Assembly (NCBI RefSeq): GCF_045679555.1
Contig: NC_092092.1
Location: forward strand, 22,186,969-22,250,968
Length of the DNA: 64,000 nt
Reading direction: 5' to 3'
DNA from: Salvelinus alpinus
Lineage: Eukaryota; Chordata; Actinopteri; Salmoniformes; Salmonidae
Below are positions 45,847-57,629 of this stretch, piece by piece (the first letter of the stretch is position 1; every line of letters starts with the position of its first letter). Below the pieces are notes generated by a model. The model did not search any database. It saw only the letters and a list, made by a program, of their open reading frames with translations, and was not told where the DNA came from. Both the position numbers and the translations under genes were made by a program.

Positions 45847-46542
45847 CTACCCAGCTAGAACATAACGTTTCTTGGGGGGAATTTCAGTACTTTTTTTTAC
45901 AGGTTTCCTCATGGTTCTATTTAAAGTCATATTTCCAGAACGTTCAGAGAACTTTAAGAAACAACATTCTGTGGAATTTCAGTACTTCAGCATAACGTTT
46001 TCTGCAGGCTTCTTCATGATTCTATTTAAAGTCATGTTCTCAGAAAATTAAGAAACAATGTTCTTCTGTAGGAATTTCAGTACTTTAGCATAACGTTTTC
46101 TGCAGGTTTCCTCATGGTTCTATTTAAAGTCACGTTCTCAGAACACTAAGAATAAAACTTTCCATAAAAACCATTAGAAAACATTTGTAACGTTCAAAGA
46201 ACAGCATCAACAAAACTCTCTCTATCCTCTATCTTGTGTTCAGGTGTGTTGGCTGTGCCCACTAATTGGCCACACCTGATCTTAATTAACGCTTGTTTCC
46301 TTTGAAATGGGGTCTGTTTGAATAGACTAAAATGAACAGCTTTCTATGAGTAAAAAAAATTACATGGCATGCTTGCTGCTTGCTCCATTCTGGTGGCGCA
46401 GTGGACTAATTCCATGTATAGAGAAAACAACATAATCTGTTTTACCAGTCAGGAAACTTATGGCTTCGTTCCCAGAACCAATGGGAAACCAAAAACATAA
46501 GTTCTCACAACTTCCAAGGAACCAAATGTGCTAGCTGGGTAG
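45847..46542. mobile_element. Inverted-terminal DNA element with internal triplication
   Basis: CTACCCAGCTAG at 45847-45858 and its perfect inverse CTAGCTGGGTAG at 46531-46542. Inside, a block of about 100 bp containing GGTTCTATTTAAAGTCA is repeated three times (starts near 45915, 46020 and 46118), with AATTTCAGTACTT and AGCATAACGTTTTCTGCAGG in each. There is no coding sequence. The superfamily is unassigned. Confidence 0.75.
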
Positions 46543-47138
46543 TGTGTGTGTATGTTTGTGTCATGGCTGGGTTGGAGGTAGAGATAAGGACCATGTGGGA
46601 CACGTTTGACAGCATGCTTTAATGAACAGACAGCACCTGGAGAATTCCACTTTAACATGTTTTCCTAACATGTTTTCTCTCATAGAATATGGAATGTAGC
46701 TTATAGCTTTCATTACTTTAAAATGGTCAACTAGTTGGTTATTGTCTGAAACATGAAGTACTTCACTCAGAATACCAGCCCTTGAGGTTCTTTAGAGGTG
46801 TTTTGATTCCGACCTATGATGCAAATACATATAAGTAAAGAGGGGATGTGATTCTTTCCACTTGTGACAATTCAAGTACACGTTGTAATTAACTCTTGTA
46901 TATTGTTTTAAAATGCAGTAGCTGCACAGGGTTGTTTATTGGTACATGTAAGAACAAGCCAACCTCCTTAGACATTAAATCCCCCTTGAACTCCAGACCT
47001 GAGTATTCGGGCCGTGAGATCACTTTTAAAGGCATTAATTAAGACTAATGATTGTCCAAGATACTTATTAATCAGAAAGCTCAGATCCAGCTAGATGAAA
47101 AGAGATGGAGAGATGGACATCTCAGGAAGGTAACTCCA
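46543..47138. other. Unannotated sequence
   Basis: Nothing recognised. Confidence 0.4.
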
Positions 47139-47203
47139 GGGTGTGTGTGTGTGTGTGTGGTGGTGGTGGGGTCGGGGGGGGGGGGTGAGTGTGAGTGTGT
47201 GCA
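47139..47203. repeat. GT/G-rich low-complexity run
   Basis: (GT)n followed by GGT repeats and a G13-type run, then GAGT/GTGT. Confidence 0.9.
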
Positions 47204-49303
47204 GTACATGACAGGGACACTTCTGGCCAGAGCCAGAGAAACAGAAGGGTTCAGGTCTCCACTGCAGAGAGTCTCTATTCCTTTTCAAGCTGTCCCTGTC
47301 CTCCTGCATCCCCCTGCTCTCCCCAAGGCCAGCACAATCTGGCCTTCACAGGTTGGGTCTGACTGCAGCTGCAGCCCTCTCTCCTCTGTTCTGCCCTCAA
47401 TTTAGAGACATGTTGGAACGGTTCAAATACTTTCAGATGGCAAACATTCAAACGTCCTATCTTTTGGATGATCATAAATGAGAGTAATGATTTAGTTACA
47501 TCATTTAGGTTTGAGATTAAACCCATAAATACAGTAAGTACTTGTCTAAAACATCTAAACATATGTTTGTGTCTGTTATTACTACGTTTACCTCTATATG
47601 TTCACCACAGATTGCTGTGCTCTATTTGTTTGCTATGACGTGAGCTTTACAATGTAAGACGACGCCTGTTAGTAAGCTTGGCATTTTACATACTCCCTAT
47701 TTCTCACATGGCACACTGACACATCAAATCAAATATAACAAATCGTATAGCTACTGCATATGGTGCATATCGGCACAATATGGTTGTGGGGAGCCACCAA
47801 TCAATGAAAGATAGATGTATTGCTAAACTACACCAATCTTGACATATCATAAATGTTACATAACTTCCATTAACAGAGTCGTTTCCAGACAAAGTGGCCC
47901 GCGGCAGGTCTTCTGGACAAACCAGAGGTTCGACCTCTCCGTGTCTGCCTCTGGCCAATGCAGCTGTTACATGAAGGAGGCACTTGGAGTGTCATCTTGC
48001 CAGTGGTGCCACAAAGATCCTGAGGCAGCGGGCTGCTGTATGCTCTCCCCATGACTCCCGTTTCCACTGCTTTCAGCTGCATGCTGTCATGCCACTGGGT
48101 GCCATCAAATCCCATCACACATTGGTCCTCTAGTCAATGGTGCAACGTCTGGGAACCAGGCCATGTGTCAAGGTTATACTTGGTTGATGGCAGGCACAGG
48201 CAGGCATACCTTCTTCTCTGGAAGAGAATGAAGATAAATCAACTGTATTGCACATCCTCACCATGGGGGCTTGATCCAAAGCTAAAGACTCCATAATGCT
48301 ATGATAATGACAACAGAGGAAAACATAAGGCCAACATAGTGAGTGAGATTTTTGAAAGATGGTATGTCCACATCGCTGCTTTTTATAATGACACAACTGG
48401 CTCTGACCTTTCTATCTTTCATGGACACTATAAAGGGCATGTGTCCTCCACCGCCACCCCTGTCAGAGCAAAAGGAACAGTTTCCACTCTTTGGGGACAT
48501 GTGGGGGGTCACTGGGGGTCACTAGGGAGAACTGTGCTGTCCCGACTCCCAGTCCCCTGGGTCTCCCAGCTGCCTCAGCACCGCTGTGGGACCTCCGTCA
48601 GTCTCCTAAGTCAACACGGCTGGATAAGACTTCCTATACACTAACACACACAGCTGGAACGCCCCAGAGTCCCTCACATCCTCAATACTTTATTATCATG
48701 TGTTGTTTTTTGGGGAACATTGTTGACTTTGCGGTTCCGGTGGGGCCATCATGAGCTCTCACTGGGGAATAGTGGCTGTGGTGCACACATCTGGACATCC
48801 AGACTGTGTTTAGTTTTCAACAACTGGATAACATCCGTTCGTCCCACCACCACCACCACTCGCCTCTGTGGTGGTTCTGTCTCTGTCTTGAAGCCTGCAT
48901 TGTTTGTCTTTGGTCCCCCTCAAGGCATTCTTACTATGGCCCACAGTGTCCTTAGGGAAGCTAGGGGAATCTTCCCAAAATCTGACTGCAAACTTGGAAA
49001 TAAATATCTGTTTTCCTATGCATGAGGCGCGAGGGAGCACAGTTGCCAGACAACAATTTGTCTGTGTTTTAACCTCTCTTGAGTCAAATAAAACTTTTTT
49101 CAAAATGTTGTTTTCCCAAAGAACAATATTGACAATAGTGGCACTACCTTTTACACTGTGATTGTGGTATAGAGAGACAAGATAAAAGAGGTAGGCCATC
49201 CATTGGTTGATGTAGATGGACGATATGACCACGACGCAAAGCCACTGAATACTGTTGTAGATTCAACATATTTAAACACACAAAAAAATTCAGTTGATAT
49301 TTA
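47204..49303. other. Gene-free stretch
   Basis: Several overlapping open frames of 60-140 codons occur on both strands, especially around 47840-49230. None shows a domain, splice context or consistent codon pattern that I recognise. Confidence 0.4.
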
Positions 49304-50454
49304 GTGCATTCCGAAAGTATTCAGACCCCTTCCCCTTTTCCACATTTTGTTACGCTACAACCTTATTTTAAAATTGATTAATGTCCCTCTTCAATCTACA
49401 CACAATAAATAATGACAAAGCAAAAACAGGTTTTAGAATGTTTAGCAAATGTATTACAAATAAATAACAGAAATACCTTATTTACATAAGTATTCAGACC
49501 CTTTGCTATGAGAATGTAAAATGAGCTCAGGTGCATCCTGTTTCCATTGATCTAGTAGAATGCCCAGATGGAAGCCACACCTCATTAAAAGATACATGAC
49601 AGCCTGCTTGGAGTTTGCCAAAAGGCACCTAAAGTACTCTCAGACATGAGAAACAAGATTCTCTGGTCTGATGAAACCAAGATTGAACTCTTTGGCCTGA
49701 ATTGCAAGCGTCACGTCTGGAGGAAACCTGATACCATCCCTACGGTGAAGCATGGTGGTGACAGCATCATGCTGTGTGGATGTTTTTCAGCGGCAGGGAC
49801 TGGGAGACTAGTCAGGATCGAGGGAAAGATGAACGGAGCAAAGTACAGAGAGATCCTTGTTGAAAACATGCCCCAGAGCGCTCAGGACCTCAGACTGGGG
49901 CGAAGATTCACCTTCCAACAGGAAAACGACCCTAAGCACACAGCCAAGACAACGCAGGAGTGGCTTCAGGACAAGCCTCTGAATGTCCTTGAGTGACCCA
50001 GCCAGAGCCCGGACATGAACCCGATTTAACATATCTGGAGAGACCTGTAAATAGCTGTGCAGCAACACTCCCTATCCAACCTGACAGAGCTTGAGAGCAT
50101 CTGCAGAGAAGAATAGGAGAAACTCCCCAAATACAGGTGTGCCAAGCTTGTAGCGCCATACCCAAGAAGACACGAGGCTGTAATCACTGCCAAAGGTGCT
50201 TCAACAAAGTACTGAGTAAAGGGTCTAAATACTTCAGTTTAGACCCTTAGATATTAGATTTTTAGATATTTCAGTTTTTCTTTTTTATTACATTTGCAAA
50301 CATTTCTAAAAACCTGTTTTTGCTTCGTCATTATTGGGGTATAGTGTGTAGATTGATGAGGGGGAAAAAACTATTTAATCCATTTCAGAACAAGGCTGTA
50401 AAGTAACAAAATGTGGAAAAAGTCAAGGGGTCTGAATACTTTCCGAAAGCACTG
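49304..50454 (+). mobile_element. Tc1/mariner copy with an internal deletion
   Basis: The left end region GTGCATTCCGAAAGTATTCA is slightly eroded. The reversed right end is CAGTGCTTTCGGAAAGTATT, followed by TA at 50455-50456. The same family occurs at 34298. CATCCTGTTTCCATTGATCT joins directly to the transposase middle near 49555, so about 480 bp encoding the DNA-binding half is missing. Confidence 0.85.
49646..50080 (+). pseudogene. Tc1 transposase catalytic-domain remnant
   Basis: Reads [20 protein letters not shown] (first Asp), HGGDSIMLCGCFSAAGTGRL and QQENDPKHTAKTTQEWLQDK (second Asp). A stop follows at 49997, and the SPDMNPI block reads into a stop codon exactly where the catalytic Glu belongs. 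The N-terminal DNA-binding region is deleted. Confidence 0.85.
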
Positions 50455-50531
50455 TATCCAAGTATTTATATGGAAAACTTTCTTGGTGTTGCACATTAGT
50501 TAAAGCATCACTATGTTTTTCGAGAACATGT

Positions 50532-50781
50532 CTACAGATGTAGGATATTATTTTGAGCCAGTTTGCTTCAGCAGGAAAATAATCCTGCAGCTACAGGAAA
50601 TGTGAATAATTATGTGGATTATAATTAATGGACATTTTCGTAGGGGTTGATACATTTTTCGTAAGGGAAAATCAAGTCTGAAATTTCCAAGTGGAAACTA
50701 CAAACTTCAGAAGCCTTTTAAAACTCAAACTAGTGTTTTATTACTCCTCCAAAAGGGTGATCAATTTAAGATCCTGTAGAG
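50532..50781. mobile_element. Short MITE with CTACAGATGTAGGAT-type ends
   Basis: Left CTACAGATGTAGGATATTAT; the reversed right end reads CTACAGGATCTTAAATTGAT. Interior words (GCAGGAAAATAATCCTGCAG, GGGTTGATACATTTTTCG) resemble, from memory, an abundant salmonid repeat. About 250 bp. Confidence 0.65.
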
Positions 50782-52322
50782 GAGGTATGTTTAATGCTGC
50801 AGGTGAGGTTAGAAAGCAGAGGGTATATGCCCTCCATATGGTCATCAGCTTTCATGGAATTAGCACACTGTTGAGGTCTGAACTCTCTGGAGGTACCTTG
50901 GGAAGAGCCTTCACAGTATAACCCACTGAGAGGGTATTTACAGTAAGTTCCACCAGTGTCACAGAAAAATGCCATGTGGAATCAACAGCGTGATCGAGAG
51001 CATGTCTCTTGGCAATTCTCTCAGAAATATGCTTGCGAAATGGAACAGTGGATTATATATTTTTTAATGTTTTTATTATTCTCATTCAAATGTAGGTTTA
51101 GAAATTAGACAAATTTTAGTGTCATTGTTTTGTAATCATTTGCAAATAACCTGCATTTGCAAATTATTATTATTTTTGCTTATATCACTAACCCACGCCA
51201 CATTTTGCATAATCAAAAACAACCCATGTCCAGTTGTTGTTTACGTTGGTGTCATTGAACAGTGGACAATGGTTGCCATGCAGTAGAAGATAGTCCCATG
51301 CAGGATGTCCAGACCAGGAGGTTCTCACCATCTGTCAGGAGGCTCTAAGCCGCGTGCCGCCCTGCACATAGAGGCCATGCTGATAAACCCTGGCAGATGC
51401 CATCTTAGTGGGCACCACAGCAAAACATACCCCAATCCGCCCAATACCTAAACGATGCAGATGATAAAGCAAATTTTCGGACTCTGTTTATGTCATTAAC
51501 ATGTTTTTCCACAAATTGCCATGTCTCATGTTTACTAAATGTTTATTATATAAGTTTCAATACCTTAGAATCTATTTGTCCTTGCAAAGCCACTCCAACA
51601 CATCTGAGGTTGAAATCTAAGGCCTCATGAAAGCCACATCTGCCTCCCACCCCCTTCCTAAATGCCTTCAACCACTAACATAAACTGAAGTCTTCCCACT
51701 GATGGATGGTTTGTTGGGGAGAAACCTACAAACAGGGGCACTTGCAATTTACCTGTCCTGAATAATGAGCAGAGAACTACATTCATTTAGCCTGGGGCTT
51801 ACAGCTCGAACATCTGGCACAGTTGGCAGGCTAGCCATGGCCAGCATTGTTGGAAGGCTTTCTATAGAAGGTCCAGATGCAGAGAGGGTAGAATTGGTAC
51901 AAATGATACAGATGGAAGTGCTGGAACTGATGATCCAGTGGGCAGAGCCGGCACTGTTGGCAAAGGTAGCTTGTCTCCAACAGCTGGCGCAGGTTAGGCA
52001 TTCCTGGGAATTCATTCCACAAGGCAAATGTTCACACACACTGGCTGAGGTTGTGATTGTGGCTATGACACACACATCCATCCACCCACCCACACACCCA
52101 CACACACACACAAACAGCATAGGTAGGCCTTTCATCAATCAGTGTAGGAGGAGACAGATTGGTAAGAGAAAAAATACTCCTACACAGCCTCCCCTCTTAT
52201 TTGGCACTCCCCACATGGAGCCACCATTACTGTATGACTACTACTGGAAAGCTGTTTTTATTTGGGATACATCTTGTGGCACCATACAGAAGCTACTCAA
52301 TGTGATACGATTAGATACAGTA
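50782..52322. other. Gene-free stretch
   Basis: An AC-rich/CCACCCACAC patch lies at 52075-52115. The open frame at 51765-52337 has no recognisable domain. Confidence 0.4.
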
Positions 52323-52457
52323 ATCATGAGTGAGTGAGTGAGTGCTTGAGTGAGTGAGTCAGTGAGTGAGTGTGACAGTGAGTCAGTGAGTGAGTGTGTC
52401 AGTGAGTCAGTGAGTGAGTCAGTGAGTCAGTGAGTGAGTCAGTGAGTCAGTGACTGA
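52323..52457. repeat. (GAGT/CAGT)n tetranucleotide repeat
   Basis: GAGTGAGTGAGTG with interspersed CAGT units continues for about 130 bp. Confidence 0.95.
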
Positions 52458-55400
52458 CTACCTGACTGAACTAAAAGAAGCTGGACCAGATGTATGGGGT
52501 TCTCGTGGCTAGGCAGCTCAGACAGACAGAGCTGTGCAGTACTGGCCCCTGCCCACTGATGGACATCTGGAAGGCAAATTGGTTAATGGTGCCTCCAAGC
52601 CAAGAGGTAGTCAGCCATTTCCTCCTCCAGCAATGCGAGGGCTGCTGCCGCATCTGTCCTCTGCCTACCCCTGGAAAACATCCCCCCTGAAGGCCATACT
52701 GGGCAGGGAGATGAGAGGGGAGTGCTGGCTTATCCATAGCCACATTTCCAGAGGGGACAAAGTCGGGACTGCTGTGTCAATGGAAATTTCCATGCCATGT
52801 GGCAGTGAGGATAGAGGACACAGATCTTGAACATCGGTTGGTCAACTCCCTCAGAGTAAGGCAGTGTCTGACGTTATAACTCTGAAGTAAACTATTCTCT
52901 CCTCCAATACAACTTTTGAAGATATAGACAGCTAGAAATTAATTGGGTACCTTTGCGATTTTAAGTAAGGACTGTGACATTTTTAACCTTTTAACAAACC
53001 ATTCTTGTTGCGCTACGTCAATCTTGGCTAGAATTTGCAAACACCTGGTTGTATTGCACTGTCATATAACGAAGCACTGTTGCCACTTTAAAGTTTCTAA
53101 AGGGCCCACAGGGCCTACATTTGGCATGGGACACTGCACCCTGTCCAGATGTCGGGAATTAGACAACAGCTGTGTGAGGAAATTAGCTCGGAGGCTAACA
53201 TTTGTAATACCTTCATATTAAAGAGAAAGAGAATCCAAAACACACATCACAAATGCATGATTAGATGGGGTTTATCCACTAGACCCATCTAATCTTACAA
53301 TAAATCAAACCACAAAGCCGCCGTCCATTACAGAGTTAAACGTTGCTGTAAATTTCACCAGCACCATGCTGTCATCATGAGAGATGCTTGATTGACAAAC
53401 GTTAATCCAAAACAGATATGTCTAAAATGGGCCCCGCCATCTGTTGATAAACAAGTTAAGCACACAGTTGTGTCTCCTGATGCCTACACCCCAGAGAGCC
53501 CCCCCCCCTTCCCTAAACAGATGCTGCACCTCAAGAGGCTTTCTCTGGGCTCTGGGAGACAGCAGCTGTTCCCCTGGCCCAATGAGATGGGTGCCTTCAA
53601 AATGGATAATTCATGAATTATTTACACTCTGCAATATTGTCTTTAGTGGGTGCTAATCAACTCCCCAAGCCCAGCTATTCTTCCCAAGCTTCCTCAGCTC
53701 AACATGATTGGTTACCTGTACATTCCTTTTAGGTTATTTTAAGGTTAGGAACACCAGTTCCCTATATTTTCTATTTCTATAAGCTTCCCATCATGATTCA
53801 ACCATCCCTGTACTTTTACCAGCACATCCATCCATTATACAAAACTTCATATGCATTGTATTAACTCTTCGTTTCACAGGTGACACAAGTCCACTTTCCT
53901 CTCTCCTCTGGTGGTTTTCCTGATCTTGTTTCATTCCAGACACACTCACCCTCAACCGCGAAGGAAGGGCTCTATGTTGGTGCAATATGGAAGGTGGCTT
54001 GGTGAATCTTTCACCTCCCAGTGTATACGGTAGTACCATCCATCATCCCTATGGAGAAAGAGGCAGGAGTATCCATCACATTCAAACAAGTGATCCCCTT
54101 ATCCACTAACACAAGAGAAAATGGTTTTGCCTGCGTGGCTCTGAGGCTTCACACAGACTGTGGCCAGTGGCATAGCAATATATTAGAAAGCATGGTGGCT
54201 GTATGGCTGCCATTATGTTGGGAAGCAGTGGGGCAGGCAGCCAGGTGTTTTTCAGGGCAGGTCACTTTATGCTCAGCACAGTCTATTCATCTGAAGCTCA
54301 GCTCTAGGGCTCAGTGTGAAATGAAATGACACTTTGAATAAAAGATGGAAATAAAATATTCTGTGTATTCTCTATGTATTTAGACCAAGTCGAAATCAAA
54401 TCTAGCTTTCTTGTAAGGACATTAAACATTGCAAGACACTTCAGAGAAAAACAACCCCAATTAAAGATTGAAGGCTACTGTACAGGCAGACATTAAAATA
54501 GAAATCAAAGTTAGTCGAAGTATTCAGACACAAGACCTTAGTAATGTGCTGCCCGCGTGTATTCTCCTGTTCTCCATCATTGAGTTGTAACCTTCATTTA
54601 TGGCCCTGTACTTCCAGGGTAAAAGTGGATCACTCCATATGGCCTGGTGCTTAATGTTAATTGTTATGAACATTGATCGTTGAAATTGGCATTGCTCAGT
54701 CCTCTCAGAAGAGGCTTGTCACGAGGAAAACAACTCTGCTCTCTACTGTCCTTTGAGGGATAGCTTTCTCTGAAGAGCTCCTTTTTCTCTCTCAACACCG
54801 TCTTCAATTTTCTTATAGTTAACTGCTATTAAGTAATACTTTTACTATTAAATGCCCTTTTTCATTCCATTTACTACATGTTTTCTATTGAAGGGATATA
54901 GATTTAATATTAGCTCTTTTTCCTAGCTGCCTCTCCAGTCTGTAGATGTAATACATATTTGACTCTCCAGTGGCATCCATGGCCTGATGCTTGGTTCTAT
55001 CCTGGGCTTGGTAGTGAGAATCCACTGGCTCTCTGAAAGAGCTGCCTGGTTGTGAGAGAGAGGCTGGCCAGCTGTGTTGGTGGATGCAACCAAAGCTAAT
55101 CTCATCAAAGGCGGCTGTGTATCAACATCTGCCTAATCCTATCCAAAGGCAGGCAGGCAGGCGCCACCCATAACATTCTTACCTCCAAGCTATATCTATT
55201 AGCATAATTATCATGGGTGCCCTGCTCTGCCCTGGGCAAATGGGATGTTGAGTGGAGGCCTACTAGGTTGAGCAACCTGGTCTCAGAGCATTTCGTATTA
55301 TTCTGTACGTACATCCGGGGCACTCCATTTATTATGATATGTTAAGTTTCACATGGTAAAGGGAGAACACTTTCTGGTTCCAGGAAGAACCCTTTTGGGT

Positions 55401-55924
55401 TCCATGTTAGGACCCTCTTTGGAAAGTGTTCTGGAGGTCTGAAGGACATTGAGGAGGATGTTGTGTATTCATGTGAAGAGACCCTCTTACAGACTGTCCT
55501 TGCTTAAAATGCGATTTTCGTTTTGTGCTCTTGGGTCTTTTTTGAATTGTGGTGGCATTTGTGTCCCTCGCCATGAATAACACTTTAAAAAGGCAAATAG
55601 TTACACATAATACGTGTTTTTGTTTATATATTAAACTGTTTAGCAATGATAAAACATATTGCAAGTCCTTCATACTGCAAAACTTTGTTTATGCACTGTT
55701 TAAAGTACTTAAGGCAAGCAAATTGGCTTGTCCCAGTAGTGATGAGTGGAGTTGTCGTGAAATGTTTTGGGGATTTAGAGATATTTGAATCCTAGAAAGT
55801 AAACAAGTATATAATATATTGTATAATTCAATAAAAAAATAAAAAAGGCTATTAAAATACTTTTTTTGTTACTAATATGTGTCCTTAAGCTATATGTAAT
55901 TGATGTTACAGCCTTGAAAATCGC
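52458..55924. other. Gene-free stretch of about 3.5 kb
   Basis: No dispersed element or exon recognised. Open frames are short and motif-free. A poly-C run lies at 53501-53508. Confidence 0.4.
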
Positions 55925-56100
55925 TCACTACAAATCAAATCAAATATTTGTCATATGCTTCATAAACAACGGGTGTAGACTAACATGCTTACTTATGGGT
56001 CCTTTTCTGACAATGCGGAGTTAAAGATAAAAAATCAGTACTGAGTCAATTTGCAAGGGTACAAGATAATTGAGGTAGCTATGTACTGTATATAACACAG
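55925..56100 (-). mobile_element. LINE 3'-tail fragment (family of 2128-3640)
   Basis: AAATCAAATCAAATATTTGT, then GGGTGTAGACTAACATGCTT and ACTGAGTCAATTTGCAAGGG parallel the tail at 2128-2360. The copy ends near 56100. Confidence 0.7.
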
Positions 56101-56460
56101 GGATATAACCCAAACAAAAGAGCGAGGTGTAAACCTATAAATAATACACGAGACGAGACCCATAATAACAAGTGCACAAAAACACGTAGCACGAAATCCG
56201 ATACAACAGAGCACAAGACCAACGGACATGTGACAATAATCGACAAGGACAATGGGGAACAGAGGGTACATATATACACACATATAAATTAGGGGAAATG
56301 GGGAACCAGTTGTGCGTAATGAGACAAGACAGTCCGGGGTTGGTGGTAATGAATCCAATTCAGTGATGCCTAGAAGGCCGGTGACGTAGACCTCCGGAGC
56401 TGGTGAACGGAATGAGCAGAAATACCGGGGGGATCCGTGACAGAGACACTCAATATGTGG
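56100..56460. repeat. Possible retroelement fragment
   Basis: Contains CCGGGGGGATCCGTGACAGA near 56428. It resembles, from memory, a fish retroelement end, but no domain is readable. Tentative. Confidence 0.3.
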
Positions 56461-56514
56461 TCTCGAGACCGGTCTCGAGTACCACAACACTGGGACTTAC
56501 CACGCTCCTGCCAG

Positions 56515-56682
56515 AATGCATGTTAAAAATCATACAATGTGATTTTCTGGATTTTTGTTTTAGATTCCGTTTCTCAAAGTTGAAGTGTACCTATGATAAA
56601 AATTACAGACCTCTACATGCTTTGTAAGTAGGAAAACCTGCAAAATCGGCAGTGTATCAAATACTTGTTCTCCCCACTGTAT
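56515..56682 (+). mobile_element. Right-end fragment of another Tc1-like family
   Basis: Ends GATCAAATACTTGTTCTCCCCACTG-like sequence, specifically TCTCCCCACTG before TA at 56682-56683. AAGTGTACCTATGATAAAAA and GACCTCTACATGCTTTG lie inside it. This is a typical long-terminus Tc1 right end; the rest is missing. Confidence 0.65.
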
Positions 56683-56962
56683 GTAATGCACCCAGAAATG
56701 GGTTTCATTTTTGCTTTGAAGATGCAAAAAAACAAAAAAGGAATCCTATTACATATGCTGTGGCCCTGTGACAAACTGACACCATTTTGGGATAACGTCT
56801 GTGCTATCATATCATTGGGTCTAGTAATTTATACCCATCCATCTCCACGATTATGTCTGTGGGAAATTTTAATATTGGTGACCAATATCAAAGAAAGTTT
56901 TGTCATGTAGGTCTAATTGCTGCAGAAAAAAATTATAGCTATTGATTGGAAAGTATCATAAT

Positions 56963-57270
56963 CACCATCAATAACGAACTGGAGGACCATCAATAACGAT
57001 CTGGAGGACCATCAATAACGATCTGGAGGACCATCAATAACGAACTGGAGGACCATCAATAACGATCTGGAGGACCATCAATAACAATCTGGAGGACCAT
57101 TAATAACGATCTGGAGACCATCAATAACGATCTGGAAGACCATCAATAACGAACTGGAGGACCATCAATAACGATCTGGAGGACCATCAATAACGATCTG
57201 GAGGACCACCAATAACGATCTGGAGGACCATCAATAACGAACTGGAGGACCATCAATAACGAACTGGAGG
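56963..57270. repeat. 22-bp minisatellite, 14 units
   Basis: Unit ACCATCAATAACGATCTGGA + GG. The main variants are GAACTGG, CAATCTGG, CACCAATAACG and one 2-bp shorter unit. Units abut directly with no spacers. Confidence 0.95.
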
Positions 57271-57629
57271 ACTGAAGTATGTACAGTAGTTATATTCCAT
57301 TCGATTCTGTGTTTTATACATTTGGGCAGAGAAGGGATGTGTTCTATAAGGTCTGGAAGTCTGATATAGACCATCTTGAGGATTGTGACATTTCAATGTG
57401 AGGGGAATTTGATGTATGTATGTGTATGGATAGGGGAAGCTAGTGTGTATTTTTGTGTGTTCGTGGGCAGGTGTGGGCAGGCATGGGCAGGTGTGGGTAG
57501 GTGTGGTGTGTATCAAGTGTGGTGGTTGTATTGTTTTTGTGTTGTGTTTCTGATTATTTGGGTTTCATTATTGCTTTGTTGTTTGTACTTATATTTCCCC
57601 CCCAAAAAGAGATTTAAAAATTAAAAAAT
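57271..57629. other. GT-rich unannotated sequence
   Basis: GTGTGGGCAGGCATGGGCAG-type tandem words at 57466-57510, then T-rich and A-rich ends. Confidence 0.45.

Noticed and set aside
47839..49232. Cluster of overlapping frames on both strands
   Set aside because: Frames overlap in every direction without motifs or splice logic; no single one is favoured.
51765..52337. 190-codon plus-strand frame
   Set aside because: No recognisable domain, ends in a CA-rich patch; judged chance.
56963..57270. CRISPR-like array of 22-bp repeats
   Set aside because: Units abut with no spacers and the context is vertebrate; it is a minisatellite.
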